In this document: piece by piece, positions 30,142 to 38,177 of the stretch
Layout: every line of letters starts with the position of its first letter
How positions within the stretch are numbered: the first letter of the stretch is position 1
Assembly: GCA_031261265.1 (NCBI GenBank)
Contig: JAISKI010000018.1
Coordinates: forward strand, 1-47,413
Reading direction: 5' to 3'
From: Candidatus Peribacteria bacterium
GTDB taxonomy: Bacteria; Patescibacteria; JAEDAM01; Absconditabacterales; Absconditicoccaceae
Length of the DNA stretch: 47,413 nucleotides
Position numbers and translations under genes: made by a program
The notes under the pieces: generated by a model
What the model saw: the letters and a program-made list of their open reading frames with translations, nothing else
What the model was told of the DNA's origin: nothing
Database searches by the model: none

Positions 30142-32505
30142 ATGGTAAAAAATCTTGTAATCGTAGAGTCTCCTGCGAAAGCCCCAACGCTCAAAAAATT
30201 TCTCGGAGAAGGATTCGAAGTTAAAGCCTCCTACGGACACGTTGTAGACCTCCCTTCCAAGGGAATGGGAATTGATATCGAACACGGATTCATCCCCCAG
30301 TACGAAGTCTCTCCAGACAAAAAAAGAGTCATCTCAGAATTAAAATCTTTAGCCAAAGGAGCTGAAAAAGTCTGGATCGCAACCGATGAAGACCGCGAAG
30401 GAGAAGCGATTGGACGACATGTTGCTACTCAATTAGGACTTGATATCAAAACCGCACCCAGAATCGTTTTTCATGAAATCACAAAAACTGCGATCGACCA
30501 AGCAATCAAAAATCCCAGAACCCTAGATTTAAACTTAGTGGATGCACAACAAGCCAGAAGAGTATTAGATAGACTCGTGGGATTTGAGCTTTCTCCTGTC
30601 TTACGAAGAAAAATAAAAACCTGACTCTCCGCAGGACGTGTACAATCCGTGGCCGTCCGCCTCATCGTAGAGCGTGAAAGGGAAATCCAAAAATTCGAAT
30701 CAGAAGGATTTTTCAAAGTCGTAGGAACCTTCATCGGAGATGCAAAAAAACCCTTTGAAGCAGAATTTGAGAAACAGCTCAAATCTCCACCAGAAGTAGA
30801 AAAACTCTTGGAAATCCTGAAAACTTCAGCGTTTTCTATCTCTAAGATCGAAGTAAAACCAGGAAAAAAATCTCCTTCTGCACCGTTTACGACTTCTACC
30901 CTCCAACAAGAAGCTTCCCGTAAATTGGGATTCCCCGTAGCCAGAACCATGCAAGTAGCCCAAAAGCTCTATGAAGCTGGACATATCACCTATATGAGGA
31001 CCGATAGCGTGAATCTCTCAGATTTCGCTGTAAAAGAGGCTCAAGAGGAAATCACTAAAGAATACGGAAAAGAATATTCCAATCCGACCTATTACAAGAC
31101 AAAAACCAAAGGTTCACAAGAAGCTCACGAATGTATCAGACCCACCCACATGGAACAACGTTTTGCAGGAAATGATACCAGTGAAAAAAAACTCTATAAT
31201 CTGATCCGACAGAGGACGATTGCCTCACAGATGTCTCCTGCAGAGCTCGAAAAAACCAAAGCAACAATAGCAGTTTCCAACGTTAAATCCAATTTCATTG
31301 CCACAGGAGAAGTGATAAAATTCGATGGATTCCTAAAACTCTATTTCGAAGGAAATGATGAAGAAGGAGATGATGAACTTTCTAAAGGAATGCTTCCTCT
31401 CTTAAAAGAGGGAGAAAATCTGACTGACCAACAAATCATTGCTACAGAGAAATTTAAAAATCATCCTCCACGCTATACCGAAGCAAGCCTTGTAAAAGAA
31501 CTAGAATCTCAAGGAATTGGTCGTCCTTCCACCTATGCACCTACGATTTCCACGATTCAGAAAAGAAATTATGTCGTAAAAGAAGATAGACCAGGAAAAG
31601 AAAGGATTTTCAAAGAATATACGTTAAAAAAAGGAGAAATAACCTCTTCAGAACTCAAACAAATTACGGGAGCAGAGAAACAAAAGCTCTTTCCTACTGA
31701 TATCGGGATGGTAGTGACGGATTTTTTGATTCAGCATTTCCCAGCTATTATGGATTATTCCTTCACAGCGAATGTGGAAGAGGATTTTGATGTGGTCGCT
31801 GAAGGCGAGAAAAAATGGAATGATATGATCTGAGAATTTTATAATCCCTTTCATGAACTGATTGTGGAAACCATGGGGGCAGAGAGATCCAGTGGAGAAA
31901 GGTCTCTTTGAATCGATCCAAAAAGCTGAAAACCCATGATTGCCAGACTAGGAAGATACGGACCTCTGATCCAAATCGGTAGTGCAGAAGATGAAGAAAA
32001 AAGATATGCAAATATTCCTAGCGGACTAAATATCGAAACCATTACCTTGGAAGAAGCACTTCAAGCCTTCGAACTCCCTCGCGAGCTCGGAGAATATAAA
32101 GGAGAGAAAGTCCTCGCCAATAACGGACGTTTCGGACCTTATGTGAAATATGGTAGCCTTTTCGCCTCCATCAAAAAAGACGCAGAATTTGACCTTTATT
32201 CAATCACTTTCGATCAAGCCGTCCAATTAATAGAAGAGAAAAAAAATGCTGACGCCAATAAATACATTCACCGCTTCGACTACAAAGGCGAAGAAATCCA
32301 AGTATTAAACGGTCCCTATGGTCCTTACATAAAGTATGCGAAAAAAAACTACAAAATCCCTAAAAACGGAAAAGATGCCACAGACTTGACCTTAGAAGAT
32401 ACTATGGCTATCATCGGAATTGATAGCGGTTCAAAAACCACAGCTTCAAAAAGTAAAAGCACAAAAGTGACAAAAAAAATAACCAAAAAACAACAACAAA
32501 AATAA
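30142..32505 (+). CDS. topA: DNA topoisomerase I
   Basis: 787 aa in table 25. It relaxes negative supercoils by nicking one strand. The TOPRIM domain is NLVIVESPAKAPTLKKFLG, with the metal-binding acidic run TDEDREGEAIG; RRVLDRLVGFELSP and KT-G-LSAGRVQSVAVRL follow, the Gly being TGA (30622), invariant in the family. The active-site Tyr is in YMRTDSVNLS. The C-terminus has no Cys zinc fingers but three basic GxYGPxxxxG-type repeats (LGRYGPLIQIG, NNGRFGPYVKYG, NGPYGPYIKYAKK) and a Lys-rich tail. Other TGA glycines are at 31831, 31909, 31924 and 31939 (in G-IDPKS-G-KP-like context). Start VKNLVIVESPAK at 30142 fits the promoter. Confidence 0.96.
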
Positions 32506-32513
32506 CGAATCAT

Positions 32514-32592
32514 GTAGGGACGCGTTAATAACGCGTCCGAACAACAAAATCATCAACAAAACCAACAGGACGGTTTAACAAACCGTCCCTAC
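32514..32592. repeat. nested palindromic element (GTAGGGACG type)
   Basis: Outer stem GTAGGGACG/CGTCCCTAC (32514-32522 with 32584-32592). Inside are two hairpins, GGACGCGTT/AACGCGTCC (32518-32538) and GGACGGTT/AACCGTCC (32568-32588), which compete with the outer stem, joined by an A/C-rich linker. It lies right after topA and has no reading frame. Such GGGACG-flanked palindromes look like miniature interspersed repeats. Confidence 0.65.
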
Positions 32593-32607
32593 GTGACAGG
32601 ACATAAA

Positions 32608-32624
32608 AAAACCATTTTCAGAGG
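32608..32624 (-). terminator. weak terminator of the 156-aa gene (32625)
   Basis: Minus-strand AACC/GGTT stem around TCTGAAAAT, then seven T. The stem is only 4 bp. Confidence 0.4.
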
Positions 32625-33095
32625 TTATTTCTTACTCTTAGCCTTTTCCGCTTTCCAGAGAAATTCATTAATCGACATCCTGGTAGGGGAGGCATTACAA
32701 AATTCGTCTATCGTCAATAATAATAATCCTTTTGTCCCTTGCATTAAAATAATCGCTTGATAACTATTCCCCTCGATTTTTTGGGAAATTTCAGCCAATT
32801 CCTCATCGGTGACCTCCGCATGATCGTAGAAATAACTTACATTGTGATTCAGACTTTTCCTATTTTCTTCACTGAGAGGTAGAGCCTGCAAATGTTTGGT
32901 ATTCTCTTCATTGAGAAAGAGGAGATAATCCAAAAACGTAGAAAGATTTTTCTGGATATTTTCTAGTTTATAGGCGTGAAAATATTGGAGAGACGTTTTT
33001 ACCTCATTCAATAAAAATCTGGCAATAGTAAGTTTTTCACAGGCAGAAATAATTTCATTGTAGAGATGAGTCTTTTTAGTAGTTGAGTCTTGCAT
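32625..33095 (-). CDS. hypothetical protein, 156 aa
   Basis: MQDSTTKKTHLYNEIISACE to TAA 32625, no TGA codons. Helical throughout, with LTIARFLLNEVKTSLQYFHAY and LDYLLFLNEEN; one or two helices are hydrophobic enough to be buried but not membrane-spanning. No motif recognised. It lies 39 bp downstream of the ABC ATPase gene on the same strand, so it may be its co-transcribed partner, though it is not an FtsX-type permease. Confidence 0.65.
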   Translation of the reverse strand: MQDSTTKKTHLYNEIISACEKLTIARFLLNEVKTSLQYFHAYKLENIQKNLSTFLDYLLFLNEENTKHLQALPLSEENRKSLNHNVSYFYDHAEVTDEELAEISQKIEGNSYQAIILMQGTKGLLLLTIDEFCNASPTRMSINEFLWKAEKAKSKK

Positions 33096-33134
33096 TGAGA
33101 AAGAAGGTAGGGCTAAAAAAGATAGGGTAAGGAA

Positions 33135-33806
33135 CTACATTTGAAAGATATTGATCTTGCTTTTACTCTTGATATAATTGAGCAAATGGATGTCATGGGT
33201 AATCAAAATGATCGTATTCCCATTTTTATTAGCCTCGATCAGAATATCTCCAATCTCCTGAGTGTACTCCCAGTCAAGATTCCCTGTAGGCTCATCCGCG
33301 ATGATAAACTCTGGATCATGGATCAATGCTCTCGCAAGCGCCACTTTTTGTTTTTCTCCTCCAGAAATACTCTGACTGGTGGATTTAGGAGTATCTTCCA
33401 AATGAAGCCTGTCCAGAATAGCCTTATATTTCGCTCTAATAGTAGCTTCACTCGCTCCCGCAAGTTTCAAAGGATAGGTGATATTGTCCTTGATAGAAAG
33501 TGATTGAATCAATTTATCATCCTGAAAGACAATTCAGATTTTTCTTCTATATCTCTGGATCTCATCATCAGTAAGCGTTGAAAGATCATCCATCCTATAA
33601 TACACAGTTTTACTATACGGTCTAAGTTCCCCGATCAGAAATTTTAAAAGAGTAGACTTCCCAACTCCAGATTTCCCGATAATCACGGTAAAATCTCCTG
33701 GGAAAATATCGAAATCCAATTTCTTAAAAAGCGGTTTAGTTTGTTGAGGATATCACCAAGTCAGTTCGGTAATAGTCAGTAGAGGCACTCTTTTTTCTGT
33801 AGTCAT
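33135..33806 (-). CDS. ABC transporter ATPase, FtsE/LolD-like
   Basis: 223 aa in table 25, the size of stand-alone ATPases. Walker A IIGKSGVGKSTLL, Q-loop GIVFQDDKLI (the Gly before IVFQ is TGA at 33531), signature SISGGEKQKVALARAL, Walker B FIIADEPTGNLD, and switch His ILITHD. The TGNLD after the Walker B Glu and the length are typical of FtsE, LolD and MacB-type domains. A second TGA encodes Gly in TW-G-YPQQ (33752). Start MTTEKRVPLLTITEL at 33806. No permease gene is adjacent; FtsE normally pairs with FtsX in divisome and wall-hydrolase control, so the partner must be elsewhere or the role differs. Confidence 0.9.
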
Positions 33807-33924
33807 ACATCATAGATAAGGAATAAATGATACCTAAGTATATCCAAACATTTCTATAAAAGCAAAAAAAATCAGACTTTTCCCACTACTTTGGATTGAC
33901 TTTTTATCAGAGAGTTGCAAGAAA

Positions 33925-33949
33925 AGAAAAAAGGAGGCAAATTGCCTCC
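33925..33949 (-). terminator. ndk terminator
   Basis: GGAGGCAA/TTGCCTCC near-perfect palindrome (33933-33949) followed on the minus strand by TTTTTTCTTTTC. Confidence 0.8.
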
Positions 33950-33978
33950 CCAGATCACCACGAAACAGTTAATACTAA

Positions 33979-34494
33979 TTAATACATATACGGTTGATTC
34001 GCAACCGGATAGTCAAAGAGTTCCTCATCTTTAAACCAAAGAGCAATCTCTTTCTTTGCTTCCTCTGGATCACCACTTGCATGTACCAGATTAGGAATCC
34101 CTGTACTTGCAGCATCCCCATAAGCAAACGACATGTGGGCATAGTCTCCACGGATCGTCCCCGGATTAGCGGAAAGTGGTTCGGTAGTTCCAACCATTTT
34201 ACGAATCTCTTTTACCGCTTCCACCCCTTCAAAACAAAATGCAATTACAGGTGATTGTTGCATAAATTTCACCGTCATATCAAACTTATCTTGCCCACGA
34301 CGGGTAATCATTTGTCCCACGGTTTCATAGTGTTCAAAGAGCAGTTCTGCCGTCGGCCACACCATCTTAAGCCCAACGATCTTCAAACCAACTTTCTCGA
34401 ATCTCGTAAGGATTTCTCCTACAAGCCCACGACTAATCGCATCAGGCTTAGCAAGTACCAAACTCCTTTGAATTAATACTTTTTTTTCTTCCAT
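33979..34494 (-). CDS. ndk: nucleoside-diphosphate kinase
   Basis: 171 aa, slightly longer than the usual 140-150 because of a short N-terminal extension and a C-terminal tail. It moves the gamma phosphate from ATP to other NDPs through a phosphohistidine. Family features: RSLVLAKPDAISRGLVGEIL at the N-terminus, GTTEPLSANPGTIRGDYA, and NLVHASGDPEEAKKEIALWF, where His is catalytic. No in-frame TGA. It is monocistronic, with its own terminator, and divergent from the hrcA-like gene. Confidence 0.97.
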   Translation of the reverse strand: MEEKKVLIQRSLVLAKPDAISRGLVGEILTRFEKVGLKIVGLKMVWPTAELLFEHYETVGQMITRRGQDKFDMTVKFMQQSPVIAFCFEGVEAVKEIRKMVGTTEPLSANPGTIRGDYAHMSFAYGDAASTGIPNLVHASGDPEEAKKEIALWFKDEELFDYPVANQPYMY

Positions 34495-34582
34495 TGCTGT
34501 AAATTTAATTTTATATAAATATTTGTGTTAACACTCCTAGTATACGAATCTCTCCCCACGAAATCAAGATGATTTCTTTCCC

Positions 34583-34610
34583 TTGAAAGTCGGAGAAATA
34601 TTCCTATATA
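34583..34610 (+). promoter_or_regulatory. hrcA-like promoter, possibly leaderless
   Basis: TTGAAA (34583-34588), 16-bp spacer, TATATA (34605-34610), only 6 bp before ATG 34617, so transcription would begin at or next to the start codon. Confidence 0.5.
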
Positions 34611-34616
34611 TAAGAC

Positions 34617-35279
34617 ATGCAACAGGATGAAAAGCTTTTAGCATTACTGGATGTCGTAATCGACACCTACATTAATAAAGGAGAACCTATCGGTTCAAAA
34701 TTTTTGAATACCCTAGAAGACATAGAATACGCCCCTTCTACCCTGAGGAAATACCTCAATATCCTAGAAAAGCAAGGAATGGTCTATCAGCCTTATAATT
34801 CTAGTGGGAGAATCCCAACCGTAGACGGACTTAAAATCTATATCGAAAATTACCTCTCACAAGTGGAAGAGGAAACTCAAAGCGAAGTAATCCAAGCCAG
34901 AGAAAGTATCAAAGAACTCGTGGAAATGCTCGGATCACTCGTAGATGGGGTAATTATCGGATTCCTAAGAAATGATGAATACTATTACCTCGGGATCAAT
35001 AATCTGCTCCGTGATGACCTAGAAGACTATGAAGAAACCAGAAAAATCATCAGCTTTATCGAAGAAAAAAGGATCGTAAAATATATTGATGAGAGAATTT
35101 TGAAAAAAAATCAGATGTACTATACCTTTTTGGATGATAATGATACCATCATTTCAACCGTATATGCCAAGGTCTCTGTAAATGGATATGACTGTATTCT
35201 CGCAATTGTAGGTCCAACCAGAATAAATTACAAAAAAAATGTTGCTATCCTTTCACAAATTTTACAAAAAATGGAATAA
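34617..35279 (+). CDS. hrcA: HrcA-like heat-shock repressor, short form
   Basis: 220 aa, against about 340 for HrcA in most bacteria. The N-terminal winged helix is clear: IDTYINKGEPIGSKFLN, YAPSTLRKYLNILEKQGMVYQP and SSGRIPTVDGLKIYI correspond to the family's EPVGSK, SPATIRN..LE..G and SAGRIPT motifs. The C-terminal end VNGYDCILAIVGPTRINYKKNV matches the terminal IIGPTRMDY segment. The middle dimerisation domain is shortened. HrcA binds CIRCE and represses groE/dnaK operons; none lies in this window and I see no CIRCE inverted repeat before this gene. It is followed 3 bp later by the queD-like gene. Confidence 0.8.
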   Translation: MQQDEKLLALLDVVIDTYINKGEPIGSKFLNTLEDIEYAPSTLRKYLNILEKQGMVYQPYNSSGRIPTVDGLKIYIENYLSQVEEETQSEVIQARESIKELVEMLGSLVDGVIIGFLRNDEYYYLGINNLLRDDLEDYEETRKIISFIEEKRIVKYIDERILKKNQMYYTFLDDNDTIISTVYAKVSVNGYDCILAIVGPTRINYKKNVAILSQILQKME

Positions 35280-35282
35280 CTT

Positions 35283-35615
35283 ATGGCTAGAATCGGCATC
35301 ATTCAATCTCTCAGGGCAACTCACGGAAGTAATAGGCACGAACATACTTTCAAGATAGAGTTTGTATTTGAGGGACAAATCAAAAATGGGTTTGTAGAGG
35401 GAATTGATTTTCATACTATTAAACCCATCATAGAGGGGGTACTTTCTCCGTTGATAGATACTTATTTACCAGAGAGTTTAGGAGTAGAAAGGGCTTCTGT
35501 GGAAAATCTTGCAATCTATCTCTTCAAAAAGTTAGCAATGAAGAATTTATATGCTATCCAGATATGGGAAGAAGTAGATAGGTATGCAATCGTATTTGCT
35601 GATGATTTTAGGTAA
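35283..35615 (+). CDS. 6-pyruvoyltetrahydropterin synthase/QueD-like protein
   Basis: 110 aa, no TGA. RHEHTFKIEFVFEGQ carries the zinc-ligand HxH of the family, and GFVEGIDFHTIKPIIEGVLSPLIDT matches the family's (G/M)(V/L)xDFxxLK...PLDH region; SVENLAIYLFKKL and IQIWEEVDRYAIV supply the substrate-binding Glu region of tunnel-fold enzymes. The first of the three zinc His residues is expected near the N-terminus (THGSNRHEH). It may make carboxytetrahydropterin for queuosine or act on another pterin; shortened relatives exist with unknown roles. Transcribed with the hrcA-like gene. Confidence 0.75.
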   Translation: MARIGIIQSLRATHGSNRHEHTFKIEFVFEGQIKNGFVEGIDFHTIKPIIEGVLSPLIDTYLPESLGVERASVENLAIYLFKKLAMKNLYAIQIWEEVDRYAIVFADDFR

Positions 35616-35646
35616 AGTATAGTATTTTATTAGTATATATAAAAGA

Positions 35647-36117
35647 ATGAGCGAAACAGTTAAAAAAAGCATAGATAAAAATCAAAATTTTGATGATTTT
35701 TCTGAAATGAAGAATAAGTTGGATATTATTCAACAAAGTTTGAAGGAAAAGGATATTACCCAAAAAAAAATTGATAGTATCAATGATGAACTCGAAAAAG
35801 TTAAAAAAGTAATAGAAGAATTCTGAAAGACGAATATCGAATATTTCTCCGACAAAGCAAAACTTGAACAGATGGAAACCATCAAATCCAAAATCACTCA
35901 GATAGAGGTGGAGCTTTTAAAGTTCAATAAAGAATTAATAGCCTTGCAGGGGAGTATTCCCAATCAAATTCAAACCTCTCCCAAAACAAAAAAAGAATTT
36001 GACGATTTTTTAGCAAACGACAATGAAATGTCTCCTGCAGCAAAACAAGCACGTATCGCAGCAGCCAAAAATCTCTTAAACCAAAACATCCCTGGAATGG
36101 ATCGAGTCCTTTCCTAA
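35647..36117 (+). CDS. coiled-coil protein, 156 aa
   Basis: ATG 35647 to TAA 36115 in table 25. A TGA at 35824 encodes Gly in EEF-G-KTN; without recoding only the last 81 residues appear. Residues 15-110 are heptad-rich helices (KLDIIQQSLKEKDITQKKID; AKLEQMETIKSKITQIEVEL); the C-terminal third is Ala/Lys-rich. Possibly a tail-fibre-like, surface or scaffold coiled coil; nothing specific can be said. Confidence 0.65.
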
Positions 36118-36200
36118 TATCACAACATACATTTTCACAGACACAACCACAATTCACAGCATACAAACCTCACATTATACCGCCCACAACCTCACATCCC

Positions 36201-36264
36201 ACCCAACATCTCGTGGGTTCCCCCTGAGAAGGAGGAAAGTCCCGATGCCAGTCGGGACAGGGGG
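36201..36264. repeat. GC-rich nested hairpin element
   Basis: ACCCA/TGGGT hairpin (36201-36218), then CCCCCT/AGGGGG (36220-36225 with 36259-36264) enclosing GTCCCGA/TCGGGAC (36239-36245 with 36252-36258). It sits in a 200-bp gap without a gene (36118-36320) whose first part is a run of CACA-rich sequence. It contains GGAGGAAAGTCC, the same 12 bases as conserved region I of RNase P RNA, but none of the other conserved parts. Confidence 0.6.
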
Positions 36265-36267
36265 TTT

Positions 36268-36300
36268 AAAAAAACGCCAGGAATGCTATATTCCTAGCGT
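36268..36300 (-). terminator. terminator of the small membrane protein gene
   Basis: ACGCTAGGAAT pairs with ATTCCTGGCGT on the minus strand (one wobble), followed by seven T. Confidence 0.85.
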
Positions 36301-36320
36301 CAAAGAGAGAGAAACCCCTC

Positions 36321-36542
36321 TCAACGGTCATTTCCTGAAGTCACCTCGCCCCAAAAATTTGTGACTTTGTCCCAATTGGCATAAGCCAAATAGGCGATAC
36401 CGCCTATAATCAGGAGCCCCCAAAAATGGGAAAATACAAATCCGAGAACACCGAACACGATCCCGAAGACTACTTTTAATAGCCAAAGGGCAACTGGCAG
36501 TCCAATAAAAATGGCCGCCAAAATTAATAATAATTTTTTCAT
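36321..36542 (-). CDS. small membrane protein, 73 aa
   Basis: MKKLLLILAAIFIGLPVALW begins two or three hydrophobic spans ending near YLAYANWDKV; the last 15 residues are polar. An ATG 10 codons upstream (36572) would leave only a 9-nt leader, so 36542 is preferred. No family recognised. Its promoter is the twin of the one before the 156-aa gene at 29513. Confidence 0.7.
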   Translation of the reverse strand: MKKLLLILAAIFIGLPVALWLLKVVFGIVFGVLGFVFSHFWGLLIIGGIAYLAYANWDKVTNFWGEVTSGNDR

Positions 36543-36587
36543 ACTCTTTTTGTTTTTTTTGTTGACATTCATTCATCAACGATATTG

Positions 36588-36616
36588 AGTATAACGATAT
36601 ATATATCAAAAGTCAA
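36588..36616 (-). promoter_or_regulatory. promoter, AT-spacer class (4)
   Basis: Minus-strand TTGACT (36611-36616), 17-bp spacer with GATATATATATC (36596-36607), TATACT (36588-36593). Confidence 0.8.
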
Positions 36617-36690
36617 GGAGATTTTTAAAAGGAGGAGAGAGGAGAAATTTTTCCGCTTTATAAAAGGTATTTCTTTTTTTGCATTTTTAC

Positions 36691-36718
36691 TTGACTTTAC
36701 ATTTCATTTATGTATAAA
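36691..36718 (+). promoter_or_regulatory. telA-like promoter
   Basis: TTGACT (36691-36696, continuing TT), 16-bp spacer, TATAAA (36713-36718). It is divergent from the promoter of the small membrane protein gene 75 bp away. Confidence 0.7.
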
Positions 36719-36771
36719 TAAGAGTAAAACAAAAAATTAATAAATATGTCTAACAAAAAAAATTAAAAATT

Positions 36772-38079
36772 ATGGCAAAGAAAAAAATTGAAAATGATGG
36801 GACCATCGAAGATGTTGCCTTCGTAGAGATTCAGGAAGAAAGCGTCCTTTCTAAGAAGGGAGCAAAGAAAGCTACTTCTAAAAAAGGAGGAGGAGAATCG
36901 GGAACCGTGCCGGAAAAAGCTTCCATCATCAAAAAACGTTTGGAAGAAGTATCCCCAGAAGCATTAAAAGAAGCGGAACTTGCTTTAAATCGTACGCTAA
37001 CCGATAAGGATATAGCGAAAATAGGAGCAATAATGAAATCCACCAATATTTTCGATACCGAAGTAGCCGATAACTATGGAGAGACCGAGAATAAGGTAAT
37101 CGATGAACTTTCCAAACGGGCCGACCAGATCAAAATAATATCTGCCGGAGAGTTAGGACAAAAATTGAAATCCGTAAAAAAAGACTTTCTGAAACGGAAG
37201 CGTTCCAGAGAAATGCGAAATGGCATTGTTAGAAAAGTCTTAGACTTCTTCCAAGATACGAAAGACTCCCTCGATGTAGAGAAAAAGTCTGTAGATAAAA
37301 ACATCTCGGACTTACAAGAAATGTTCGATAGTGAGAAGCCTAAGTCAGTACAAAACAGCGTACTTCTCGATAAAATTTGGGAGGAAAACGCAAAAAAATA
37401 CGATGACCTTAGGTTACATCGTATTGCGGGAGATCGGCTCGTCTTAGAGGGAAGAACACAGTTGGCATTAAAACGGGCGGAGACACCGACAGACAATATA
37501 ATGGCTATTCAAGGACTAAATGATGATGAAGAAAAAATCGCAAAGTTTGAAAGAACTTTGTATGATATTGAAACTTCTCGACATTTAGCTCTCCAAGCAG
37601 GAGTAAAGGTCAAAATGTTGAAAAAGGTCAATGAAAGGTCGCTGGAAAATGTAAAAACGGTAGTAACGCGGACTTTACCTATTCTTAGACAAGAATTGGT
37701 GATAGAGGGCATTGCAAACGATGTCCAAGCCTTATCAGAAATTACAAAAATGGTTTCTGATATGACAGAAGACGCTATTATACACTCCGCACAACATGTT
37801 GCAGAGGTATCTGTAGCCGTAGCTACTCAATCCGAAAGACCGCTCGTTAGTATCACGACATTCAAAAAAGCCAATGATCTCATTTTCAAAGGTATTGAAA
37901 AAACCATTGAAATCAGCATCAAGGGTGCTGAAGATCGTGAAAACGATTTGAAAGAATTCGCAGACATGGAAAAAGAAACGGCAAGAATCCTTTTAATGGA
38001 TCCGAGTGGAAAGAAGTTCCTGAACGGGGGAAAATGACCAATTGTCGTACGTAATAACTTGATTAAACGTGTGTCATAA
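36772..38079 (+). CDS. TelA-like toxic-anion resistance protein
   Basis: 435 aa in table 25; the TGA at 38035 is read as Gly and the frame runs 14 codons further to TAA 38077. Residues 1-45 are a Lys-rich, probably disordered leader. The body matches TelA/KlaA: long helices from KIISAGELGQKLKSVKKDFL, the typical core LYDIETSRHLALQAGVKVKM then VNERSLENVKTVVTRTLPIL, and the closing TTFKKANDLIFKGIEKTIEI. Family members give tellurite resistance in some hosts and occur beside Ter and stress operons; the biochemical role is unknown. Here it opens a group (telA, WG-repeat, ubiquitin-like operon, channel) with look-alike promoters. Confidence 0.85.
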
Positions 38080-38095
38080 CTTGGCACGCGTTTTT
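38067..38095 (+). terminator. telA terminator overlapping the stop codon
   Basis: ACGTGTG/CACGCGT stem with one wobble (38067-38073 with 38085-38091) followed by TTTTT. In table 25 the TAA stop (38077) lies in the loop, so the coding region ends inside the hairpin. Confidence 0.7.
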
Positions 38096-38118
38096 CGTTA
38101 TAAAAAAATCACATACGG

Positions 38119-38146
38119 TTGACTTTGAATAGAAAATAATTATAAT
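38119..38146 (+). promoter_or_regulatory. promoter of the WG-repeat gene
   Basis: TTGACT (38119-38124, continuing TT), 16-bp spacer, TATAAT (38141-38146); ATG is 32 bp downstream. Confidence 0.75.
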
Positions 38147-38177
38147 AGAATGATTATTTATCAATATTTAATATAGA

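Noticed and set aside
36225..36260. Second RNase P RNA gene
   Set aside because: Only the 12-base region I match is present; all other conserved parts and the P1 pairing are missing.
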